Below are positions 22,401 to 34,400 of a stretch of DNA of 64,000 nucleotides, piece after piece. A program made the translations under genes and the position numbers. The stretch lies in contig JAQSEB010000054.1 in the NCBI GenBank assembly GCA_030063045.1, positions 372,001 through 436,000 of the forward strand. Direction: 5' to 3'. The notes beneath the pieces were generated by a model, which was not told the origin of the DNA, searched no databases, and saw only the letters and a program-made list of their open reading frames with translations. Every line of letters starts with the position of its first letter. Within the stretch, counting starts at the first letter, position 1. This DNA comes from Pratylenchus scribneri (taxonomy: Eukaryota > Nematoda > Chromadorea > Rhabditida > Pratylenchidae).

Positions 22401-25400
22401 TTGATTTTATAGCTAAAATTGATTAAAAATTATTTTAAAATCAAACAATTATTCACTTTTGCCCAAAATATGCAATCACTTTATGGTCCAACAAAAATGG
22501 ATCCGTGGGCGATGCATTGAATATTACACTTGGAACTTTACGCCGGAATGGGTCAGCGGATTGATCCAATAATGTGGTGGTGCTGGAGCTTGTCTTTCGA
22601 CGATATGAAGGGACTTGAAAAAAAACAATAAAAGTTGGGCAAGTTTCTATTTAGTCCAGTGGTTATGAGCTTGGGTGTAAATATTTTTATAGTGATAGGT
22701 GCTATGGTTCGAACACCGACCGAGACTTTAGATTATTTTTCATAAAATGAAACATTTTTTTATTTTTTAACCTTCAAATTTTGGCAAAAATTTTTTTACA
22801 ATTCAGAAACCGTTTTTTAATTCCATCTTCAAAACAATTTATATAGATCACATCTAGATGTTTCCATTGGTATAAATATTTTCAGTTTTAGTATTGTGAA
22901 TTGTTATTTTTGTTTATCATTTCGGAAACTGGTTTAAAATTTACAAACCCTAAAAAATTTGTAAATTTGGTCAAAGTAATTTTCGTTTAGTACAATGGTT
23001 ATAAAATTTAATTCAGAACCTAACGATTAAACCATTTAAACCATATTTCGATTTTTTCAGTTTAAAACTTTTCATGGTTTATTCCTTACTGAATAAATTT
23101 GTAAAATTAGATAATTCCTTCTTCCCTAAAATCTATTTATTCTATAAATGTCATAAAATTAAAGGGTTAAAAAATTAATACCTGCCACAATTAATTCATC
23201 ATTTGAGGAGCAAGTGGTTGTAATTGCCACCGAATTTGCATATAAAATTGGATGTTGGGCATAGTCCGTAAAGTTCATTATCAATTTTCCATCTTTTCCA
23301 CACGAGAGGAAACTATTCCCATTGTAATTTGGCCAAGACATGTCTACAATTATTATTTTAAACTAGTTAAAAATGTTTACAATTTTTACCAGTGCACGTT
23401 TTTGTGTGCGAATCAAATGAAGCGAAGGGGATGTACGGCCTTCGAATGTCCCAAACATAAATTGTATTGTCGGAGGAGACAAATCCACTTGGTGGGGCAA
23501 AACAGCAGGCAACATGCCTGAAAATTTTAATATATATATTTGTAATTTTTGGAGCCAGAACCATGAATTGTTTGGACACCAGCTAACCCGGGTCACAATT
23601 GCCATCATTTCGACGGTGTACAGAAATTGAGGAGTGTTTTTGGACCAATCCCAAATTCGGATATATTTGTCTCTTCCTTTAAATAAAGGAATTTTAATTT
23701 TGATTTATTATTTATTTTATGTGTTATGGCCGATTTAGAAAATCGAACCTTTCTGGGAAAAGGCCACAGGCCTTTAGCGTTTAGCGTTTAGCCGGACAAT
23801 TTTGGAAATCTATACTTATAGATTTCATACAAACAAAGGAATAGATTAATTCGGTTCGGCATGATCGATTTTGTCTATGAAATTTCAATTTCAAACCGAT
23901 TTGAGTTTGTTTTGAAAAGCTGAACCTGTGTTTTAAACCCAAACCCGTTTTGGTTTACTAACTTTTGCCTAAACCTTATTTTCGGATCTTAAATTGAAAT
24001 TTCATAGGCTAAATGGACCACGCCGATTCGAATGAACCTATTTTCGATGCCAATGGCTTTCCTAGAAGCTGATATTTCCAAAATTTGCCGGTTAAAGGCC
24101 TTATTAACTTTTCCCGGAAACAACATAAGAATTAATAGAATAAATAATTTAAATTAACCTGCAGTTGCGATCAAATTCTTTGATTGAATCTGTGGATTGA
24201 GTGCAAGACTGAAAATATAATTTATTTTTTAAATTTGAATCAAAATGTTATTGGACCTGTAAACCTGGGAACTGTGTGCAATGAATTCCTTCATCGGCTT
24301 ATCCGGCTTTCGTATATCCCAAAATCGGATTGATCCACTGTCGCTTGCACTCACGAATGTGTCTTGCAATTTGCTTTCCATACAAAATTGAATATCTGAA
24401 TGAGAAAAATTTTTGGAATGTGTCGCCCGGGGCCAAATTTTGGGAGGTTGGCCAACCCCGCCGGCCGGGAGGTCCGGAGCTTCCCCCTGCCTCGGATGGG
24501 GGCCCGGGTGGGACATTGATGCCGGTTTAAGACCGAATTGGGGGTAGGGGCTCCACCCAGTCATTGTTGATGGGGACTGGGACCCAAAGGCCAAAATGGG
24601 CCAAATCACGGATGATTCGGCATAAGTGGGTAAGGGGTAACTTGGAAAGAGGATCGGAGATCAAAACGGAGGAATTGAAGAATGGAAGAGTAGGGAAAGG
24701 AAGAGGGTAGGACGGCATAAAAGCCTGTTGAAGAAGGAGGGATAATCAGCGGGGATTCTGATTAATCCCACCGAAGGGGGAGATTATCGGTGGGAATTCC
24801 GATTAATCTCGCTGACGGGGGGCGGCTGACTGGCCCTGAGGATGGAATGTTCTCACCTAGAATTTCTCCACCCCAACTATATTTTGCCCCATACAATAGA
24901 GGTTTAATTAACAGTTTATCGCCGCCAAATATTTAAAAATGCCACAAAATGATAAAAAGGGGTGTTTTTTGGGCAAGGATTCTGGTACATTGGCAAAAAT
25001 GAAGGCAGCGGATGTGATGGGGCTGGCGAGCTGAACGGGGGAGGAAAACTAGAAGAACATTCGGAGAAGTGTTGGCCCAAAAAGGTGGGGGGAAATCGCC
25101 AAGTGTTGGGGGAGGCGGAGTTAGGAAGGTGGGCTCTTCCTTCAACCAATGGCTGAAGGAGAAAAGCGAGGGGCCCCGCGAGCCCAAATCCTTCCTACCA
25201 TATCCTCAAATCGCTTTAGCGACACTCCCCGGCCCGGGCCAACTCTTCAAAAAAATTCCTCACCAAGGGGCACCAAAAAGGGACCAAAAGAAGAGCAACC
25301 AAATAACAAGGGTTGATGATTGGATGAGAAGGCATGGAATGGTGTGGCACATTGCATTGATAAGGAGGAGGAAGACGGCAAACGGCAACTTTGATTTGAT

Positions 25401-28400
25401 GGGTGGAAATAAGGCCCAAATGGTGAGGCGGCAGCAACTGGGGAAAAGGAACAATATGAAAAGGGGAAATAACGGGGGGAAGCGGCATTCCTGTTTATGA
25501 TTCCTTATTATTATATGGTTGTTCTTTTTTGGGAAAAAAAAGAAGGGGGAAAGGGCTAGGTGCCGGGAGGGGAACCCTCTAATGAGTATTTAATCTGCCG
25601 GGGGTTCGAGGGTGAGTAGGGCCAATTTCCGGGACAACTGGCGAACAGGACGGAGGCGATTTCTTAACTTTTTTGTCCTAGGGCGCCCTTTTCGCCTCTT
25701 TCGCCTGGATTTGGATTTGGAAAGGGGGAGACGAAAATATCCGGAATTAATGGGGTGGGGGGAGGAAAGCTTCACACCCCAATTCTCCATAAATATTAAT
25801 AAATTCAAATTTAGCTAAAAACAAATGGGGTTAAGTTTTTGGCGACAAAACGATGGAATGGAGAAGGGGTGGATAGGTGGGTCATTTCAAAAAAAGGGGG
25901 AAAGGAGGGATGTGGAAATTCCAACCTCAAGGCTGAGGGAGGTTGAGGGCCACCTCCACTACGGCTACCAGACGGCCATTAACAACCGAGGCACTAATCA
26001 ATCGGCATTGGGGGGCAACGGCCGCCGGTGCTGGTGCTGCCACCGGTACTGGTGCTGCTGCCGGTGGAGCGACAGGCGGTTGGACCACCGGGGGAGCTGC
26101 CGGAGGGGGCGGACCACGGAGGTCCCCTGGTGCGCGCACGAAGATTACTTCAACCGGGAAATATCCTCCCCCATTTTCGAGTAGTAATGGCCATCGGCCA
26201 TGATTCAGCCGAATGTGGTGACGCCGGGCGTAGAATTGGGTGACCGTTTCCCGACGATTCGGGTTGATTGGAGTATTGTTGGCCGCATTATCCACCAACA
26301 CAGGGGCCCCGATCTGATCTCTGTTGCCATAATGGCGAAAGAAGGTGAAGCCCCGGGTGACCATAAGGTCAACGGCGTCACGGGCAAGGGGAAATTGGCG
26401 GTCCCAACCCCCGGTTTGGCAGAGAAGTTGGATCATCACGCGTGAAGGGACGAGGGGATCGGCCCGTCCCCTTGCCGCTGTAGTCCAAGCGTCCTCCACG
26501 GAGAGGGGCCAAATGGGGTTGGCCGGAGGAGGAGGCGGTGGCGGAGGGGGAGGAGGAGGCGCGCCGTCGTCGATGCCCGGAGGGCGGGGCTGGACCCGCC
26601 CAATTGAGCGGGCCCGCGCCCTTGGTGGGGGAGGAGGAGGCACCTCCTCGGCAGGGACCCCATCATTGGCCGGAGGCGGGGGAGGCGCCCCGTTTGCCGC
26701 AGGCACTTCGTTGGCCGGAGGCGGAGGTGCCTCATCATCAGCACTCTCATCCACTTGAAGGGCTCCCCCATTCTCTCCCCCATCCTCCTGCATTTCCACA
26801 TCAACATTCACAAACTCTTCTTCCATGAGTTGTAGTTGAAGAAATTAAAATTGTATTTTTGAAGAATTGTTGTAAAGCTGGGAGGGAGGGGGATTTGGGA
26901 GGATTAGTTCGCGAAACGAAGGGCGAAAATGTAATAAATTCGCGAAAGGATGGAATGGAATTTCGCGGATTTGGAGTGGCTTGTGCCTCTCAGCATTTCC
27001 TCTAATTAGGGTAAAAGGGAAAAGGGGCTTATTGCCAAGCGAATCGCTCCCAGAGAGGGGTCATGAGAGTGGGGCCAAAATGGGAAAGGCCGAGAGTATA
27101 AGTGGATAGACCAATGATTGGGAGGGGTCAAAACTGGGTTGACCATAAACAAAGGAATTGGCCAAAAACGGAATGGGCTCTGTTGGTATTGGCCCAATAG
27201 GGTAGAATAGAACTGGCCAAATATGCTAAAGTCGGAAATGGAGGCCAAAAATAAAAAGGAGGGGTCAAAATAGAAGGGCCAAAATTGGGGAAAAAGGGAA
27301 GATTAGGGATAAGAAGGAGGCAGACGATTCTGCCTGGGGGAGCAGAGAACTGCTCGTCTATTGCCTCCCAGATTGGGGCGGCAGTGAGGTTGTGGATTCA
27401 TCACTCGAATCCGCATACCGCCGACGCCGCAAATGCAAACGTGCTATCTGGCGCGCCATCTCATTCTGCTCTTCATCAGGTGGCTGCCTGGTCCGGCGGG
27501 TGACCCTAGTGGAAGGGGGTCCAGAAGGATGAGGCAAAGGGGCGGTTCCTCCAGCTGGGGCCGGTATCCCAGAGTTTTGAGGTCGAAGGGGGGAATCCAG
27601 AGGAGTGGGGGCTTGGTGATAAACTGAGGGCCCAGGTGAGGGGTCCGCCTGGTCCAAATTCACTGGTTCCACTTCTAGTATGGACAATGAACTTGGGACA
27701 GAAAGGAGGTATCTGTTTGGGGAGGGACCTGGGGTGATGAGTAAATCTGGCGTGAATGCATCACGAGAAAGAAGGAATGCCGACCCATGACGGTTGGCAA
27801 TTTCAAGCAGCCCTGTCCATACCACCGGAAGAGGAAGGAACCACGGACGTGGTCCAGCAAAAAAGGGGCGAAAAACATTGATCACAGCCGGAGGAAGGGG
27901 TCTCATTGGGCGCAGACCAACTTGATCATAGGAGAAAAGGCAGGGAGGGGGAGCTGGAGGCAAAATAGCGGTTGCCCTCCAATTCGCTGCATCCGTGATC
28001 GCCAAAGGTAGGACAGGCATGGGGCCCAAAGTTTGGGTGCCATTAGTGAGGATCCACTGAACTGGGGGGCCGCCTCCTTGGGGCGGAGTAGGCTGTTGAA
28101 AGGAAGCGGACGTGGATGGGTCCCCTTGAATGGTAGGGTAAGAAGGGATGGGGGGAGGAGGTTGTTGGAAGGAAGTGGATGGACCTTCCGGAATATTATG
28201 ATACGGAGTAAAGTGGGAAGGGGATTGTTGAAATGAGATGGAGGGGCCTCCCCGAAAATCAGGGTAGGGAGCAGAGTGGGGAGGGGGACCCCCTCGAATG
28301 TTAGGATAAGGAGTGGTGGGGGGAGGGTCCTGTCGAAATGAGGGAGGAGGACCCCCGGTGAAATTAGGGTAGGGAGGAAAGGGAGAAGGGTTTTGTTGAA

Positions 28401-31400
28401 ATGTAGAGAGTAAAGGGACCTGTCGAGGACGATTCAGATCAAAGGGGGGAAGGGTAAAGGAAGGTGGCTCCATTAAGGCAGCCATGAGGTACTCATCTAA
28501 ACCCTCGTCCCCAGACGATTCCGAGGGGCCACGAGCAGGATTTGGAGGAGGGGGGCCCGGAAGCGGTTGGGTGACTGGCAGCAGGAGAAGCAGGAGGGCA
28601 ATCAGGGACCAGGGGCGAATCCGCCTGTGCCTTTCGCCTTCTACTGGGAGGAAAAGGAGCACCAATGCAAGCAGGCCAAAAACGGAGAGGAAGAAAAGGA
28701 CCTGGGGGAAGACGCTGAAGAAGCTAAGACCAATTGGTTGGTCTTCCCAGTCAAGGCTCCGATTAGTGGGTGAGGTAAAGGCTACGGGAAGGGGGCCTAG
28801 GAAAATGGCCATTTTGAGAAGAGAATGGGTTGGCCGCATTTGTTGGCTCCTTCGAAGGAGAAGGGTGAAGGGATTGAAATGGATATAGAGAATAAGGGCG
28901 GTCAATCCGATTAACATAGCGGCGGAAAGGAAAAGGAATTGAGGGAAGCCGAGAAGGCTGGACACTATATGGCGCCAGTCTATTCCTTGCCATTTTCCTT
29001 CCTGTGTCATTTCCCGCCTTTCTGACGTTCGGGTCCGGGGGGCGAAGAGAGGGGAGAGGGGGACAAAATGAAGCTGGCCCCTGAGGGGGAAGACGGTTGT
29101 TCCGGCGGGACATCCAAGTCGACATTCCATGTCGATGTCTGCCCTGTCAAAGGGAACAATGACCCGAAGTGGGGTGGAATGGTTTTGGGAGCAGTGCACC
29201 AAAAAGCGGGTGCCGTCGGGGCAGTCCACCTCCCCAATTACCGAGCCAATGTCCGCTTCGCACTGGTAAACAAACTCACCTCCGGTGGTACAACGATAAC
29301 AGCCTTCTAATGATTGGGGGGAAAGGGAGCACCCAGCCAAGTTTTGGGCGAGGGACAGGCGAAGACCGTCCATTCGGACGTGGATTTGGACGGGAAAATA
29401 ACCCGTTTCTGCTCGAATTTGGTTAGCCCGATAATGGAGGAGGAGGTGTCCCATCTGGAGAGGAAGACGATGAGAGGGATGGGCCAAAAGGGCGGACACG
29501 TCCAAGTCTTGACAGGAACAGTGGACTTCTCCGGTTGAGTGGTCCGGGGTGCAGTCCGCACAGACTGAAGGGGAAAGGGTACAGTTTTCAAAAAGCTGTG
29601 CAGCTGCGGCATCCGGGCAAGATAGGTGACGGGGAATATCTTGCAATATTCCGACCCCTTCTCTTCCGATGAGGAATTTATGGCCCAAAATGGGAGTGGG
29701 AGCCGGGGAAACACTGATGGGGGTAAGCGAAATGTTCGCTACAGGCCAATGGGCAGTCATTCCCGGATGGAGGCTGAATTTTGTTCCAAGCTCAATTCCG
29801 GGCCCCTAAAGGCGGATTGTGGTTTCCAGCCTATGCTCCCAAAGCGGGCAGCTAACAAGCTCATAAACAAAGGGGGAGGTGGGGCGAGCGAATACCCGGT
29901 AAAATATGCAAGCTGCGCCTGGAAACCCACAACCGCTAGACCATAGAATTTTGCTCTCCTGGCAAAAGTTATTGCCTGGGGAGGATTGAAAGGGGGCCAA
30001 CTCCGGAATAGGGGTGTTCCTCCTCACTTTGGAGCAAAACTGGCCTTCGCAGGATCCGGCCGACGGGCATCTTTTAATGGATTGGGGGATAATCTCGTAT
30101 GGCCGAATCCATCCTTCAGTTTTGGGGAGGCAAACGGTGGAGAGACCCTCTAATGTGATCTCTAAGGATCCCAGAACCTGACCATCCGGGGTATGAAGCG
30201 CCAATGCCACCACTTGATTGGCTGGGAGTAAAGTGAGGGTGGTGGAGGTGCGAAAGGCGCAGGTGGTTCCATTGGCCGTCCTCCAACAATCTTCTGTTCT
30301 CGATTGAGAGGATATTACTTCGGCGGTGCCCTCTGCACAGGGAAAAGAGAAGGAGATGAGAAGGGAAAGGGCAATCAGAGCGGCCCCTTCGGCCGAGTTT
30401 GGCAATCGCCTTAATGGGTTGGACCATGAAATGGGGCTGCGGAAGGAGTGGGGGCGGCGGGACCGCATTTTGGGGCCACCCCGCAAGGGAATCTCCTCCT
30501 CTGTCAAAACATTGGAAGCTGCTTGACAGCCGCGGTTTGCGCAACGGAGGCACCCCCGAAAGAGGCGCCAAGCCAAATGCAAATTGCCCCAAAGTTGGCG
30601 GAAGAGGGTCAAAAGACAGCAGGCGGAAAGGAGAGTGGCAAAAAGGAGGAGCCCAAGAAGAAAGGCGGTGAGTGGGGGTTGGCATTCCGGATTTGCTAAC
30701 CGCTCCCAACAAAAAGTGCAACGGATGAGGTTGCACTAATCAAGGGCTGGGCAATCTATGGTCGAATGCTCAGGTTGATCGTTCACTCGCCAAGCTGTCG
30801 AGGAGCAACGGTAGGCGTTCACCGCCACTTCATGGGGGAGCTCAAAGACAAAGGGGGCCGTATAGAGACGGGCTGCGCAGCTTCCCGGACAGCATATCTC
30901 GATTTTGGAAGTGCCCGGGGGTGCATGGACCTCCACTCCCAAGTTATGGCAAGCTAGAAGGGAGGGGAAGAGGCTGACAGGGTGGGCCTTTCCCCCAGGA
31001 AGGCAAATAGCCATAAGGCAAAGGAGGGGGAAGAGGGGGAGAATTGGACCAATGATGGTCGTTGTTTTTCCCGCCCTTCTCCTGGTGACCATGTGGTGGT
31101 GCTGGGGAGAGGAGGGGGCATTTGAGGATGAAGGGCCCTCGATTGGTGGGGAGGAGGAGCCTACAAGTTGAGGGACTTGAATGGAAGTTTTAGTCTGGCG
31201 CCTCCTTCTTTTGCGAGCCGGCCTAGCCAGAGGAAGGGAATTGGAGGCTAAGAAGGCGGGGGGAGAAGATCGGCCGGCATCATCTGGGCTGACCTCTCCT
31301 TCATCCTCCTTCAAAAGGGGATGGCGAAGAGCCCATTTAATAGGACGAGAAGGGAGGGGCTGGGGCTGAATAGGAGGGGGAGGGGAAGTTGTCTCCGGAA

Positions 31401-34400
31401 TTCCGGCATTTTCAATGGCTTCCAGCCAGTCCAGTTCAGCAGGATGCTGGTCTAAGAGATCTTGCATGCTCGCTGGAGGGGGAATGGGATTGGGGGTAGC
31501 TTCTACTTCCTCGTTTGGTGCGGATGGGGCCAACTCTGGCTCATTCGGTTCTTCAGTGGGCGGGTCCTCTTCCGGAGGGGAGAAATCTTCTTCGGGCGGA
31601 GGTGAAGCAGGCAGTGGCTCCATAGAAAGTGGGTGGATGGGGGAAAGCTCCAGGGGCACTAATTTCGAGAAAGGACGACTGGTTCGGCGCCCATTGGCCA
31701 TGGTGAGCTGCGCACTTCGGGCTTTGCCCGGGGGCCCATCCAGACCCGTAATTCTAGCCAGAGGCCACAAATTTCGGGGGGAATTTTCCTCCACAATGAC
31801 AACTTCACCAATGGAGGGGGCACGGCGAGAAACCAGACGAGGGGCTTTGTGCTCTCTCTGATGCCGCTGACGGAGCATCAGTAGATACTCGACCCGCCAC
31901 CTTTCCCAAAACTTCTCGGCTGATGACCGAGAGGCGGCCCAAAGCTCCCTGAGCTTTTCTTGAGGATCCCTTGGATTTGCCTCAGGATTCTCCAGAGGGG
32001 GCTCGATGGACAATTCGGCATATGGGCGGATGAAATCAACTGGGCGGAGGGGGAGGAGGGCATCGACTGCATCGGATACCGAGGTGAGGGGACGACAATT
32101 GAGAGTCGCCTCCACTTCCTTCAGGAAGGGGCGAAAGTCAACCCAGTCCAAGACTCGCAGTCCAAGGGAGCGGCGGAAAGCGCTCTTCACGAGTGCGACG
32201 ATCCGCTCATAGACACCCCCGCTCCAGGGTGAAGCGGGGGTGATAAACTCCCAGGTCATCCGGGAGTTGGGGCGGTTGGCTACCGCCTTGGCCACGGCCA
32301 CAAAATTGGTGCCATTGTCGGAGAGTATGCGGGAAGGACAGCCCCGGGTGGCCACGAATTCCCGGAAGGTGCAAAGGAAGGCATGGCCGGAAAGGGAGAG
32401 GAGGGGCTCCAAATGGACAGCCCTCGTAGAAAAACAGGTGAATAGGGCCACCCACACTTTAGTCCTTTCCCTTTGGCCCGGAAGTCGGACAGCTGTGGGC
32501 CCCAACAGATCGAGGCCAGTGACTTGAAAGGGGGCCCTTCTCTCGATGCGATCGAGAGGGAGAGGAGGGAAAGGAGGGAGAATGAATCGGCGGTTCTTTT
32601 CCCTCTGGCAATGACCACAAGCAGACAAGGTGGAATTCACTCGCCTTTTGGCGTCAGGGACCCAATATTGGGCTAGGAATTGGGCTGTGGTGAAGTCCTG
32701 TTGAAAGTGGTGGGTTAGGGAGTGACTTTCCAAAATTAGGAGTGGGATGAGAGGAGAATTGGAGGGGAGGACAATGGGACAGGCAATCCCTTCCTCATCC
32801 GGTTCCTGGGCCAACCGGGTAACCAGACGGAAGATTCCATCTTTTCCTGGACGGATAAAGGGTTGGTGGACACGGGGGAGAGAGTCTAACCCTCTCAATC
32901 TCTGCTCCCATTTGAGGAGGAGGCGGAGAGAAAGACGCCAGTCTTGGCTTTGAAAGGGTCCCGCTGAGCTGAATGCGGCAATTTCCGGACGAAGGCGGGC
33001 AAGGGCGGAATTTTGGAGGGGACCAGCCGGATTGAACCGACAACGGAGAAGGCGCATCCAAGCCATGAGGCGGACCTGAAGTCGGGGGAGGCTACTAAAA
33101 CGAATTGGATTAAGGAAGGGGAGGGGATGGCCTGGCTGATCCAGAGGTTGGGCCACGAAAAGGGCATTAATCTCCTCCCCCTTTGGCATTTCCTCCAATT
33201 CTTCCCCCTTTTCATCCTCTTCTTCCGGTGGCTCATAAATGGGCTCCTCTGGCCACTCAGGCTCAGGGAGCGTGAGCCAGGTGGGGCCATGCCACCAGAG
33301 GGAGTCCCTTTCAAGCTGGACGGGTGTTCGGCCCCGAGTTGCCAAATCCGCAGGGTTTTCGGTTCCGCGAATATAGCGGAAAACGCATTGGGGGGTCAAT
33401 TGGCGGATTTCAGCTACCCTTCTCTCAACCCAAGGGGGCAGCTCTTTCTTGGTTGTCAGCCAAGAAAGGGCGATCTGACTATCTGCCCAGAGACAAGTCT
33501 TTGAAGGGGCGACCTCTAAGTTTGAGGAAAGGAAGGCGTGGATTCGGGATCCAAGAAGAATGCCAATCAGCTCCATTCTCGCGATGGTGAGGGTGGCGGG
33601 GGCTTTCACTTCCTTCACCCGAGATTTGGCGAAAATGAGAAAGGATTTGATAGAGGTGGGGGATTGAAGGCGAAGGTAGGCAGCAGCGGCGGCCGCTAGG
33701 CCGGAAGCGTCCGAAAAAATATGCAATTGGACATCCTCCGAGGCTGACAAAGCCGTGAGACGGGGAATGCGCAATTCTGCCCCCCTCCACGTGCGCAGAA
33801 TGGCCTCCCAACGAGAGGCGGCTTCCGTAGAGACCGGTGTGTCCCAATCCCCTTTCACGGCCCATAATTGTTGGAATTCGGCTTTGGCCGGCATAAGAGC
33901 GGGAGCGCAAAGTCCCAACACGTCATAGAGTGAGTGAAGGGTGGAGGCGATTGTTCGCCTAGTAGTTGGTGCTCCAAGGGGTGAGGAGGGGAAGGGGATG
34001 ATGAGGGAATCGGAGGGCAAATCCCAATGGAGGCCAAGGAACTTGGGCCTTTCCCCTACCAGCCTATTCTCAGGGGGGACGTCCTCTATGGCCTGATCAT
34101 TTACGGAGGCGAATCCCCGCAATTCCATGCCCGCCTCGGAAAGGACGGCACATGCCTGGGCCACTTTCCCCCTAGCCTCTTCAACTGTATCTGAGAGGAG
34201 TTGGGCATCATCCATGAACGTGTTTTTAGCCAACTGGGGGGCTACCGGAGATTGGGAATGGGCCAAATGATGAAGGAGTGTGGCCAAAAGAAGAAATGGG
34301 GAGGGCTTGGCACCAAAGAAAACCCGAGTATAGCGGAGGGCGCGAAGGTTAGCGCGAAGGGGAGGCTGTTCGGGATCAGCCAACCAAAGGATTTTGGCCA

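Noticed and set aside
24229..24609. 126-codon minus-strand frame crossing from the LTR into WDR24
   Set aside because: It is a fortuitous read-through from the LTR into the WDR24 exon at 24395; a good acceptor (TCATTCAG) and phase agreement with the micro-exon explain the exon without it.
30116..30736. 206-codon minus-strand frame beginning at the end of pol
   Set aside because: It is in a different register from gag-pol and envelope, is Pro/Ser/His-rich without domain features, and overlaps the recognisable glycoprotein frame.
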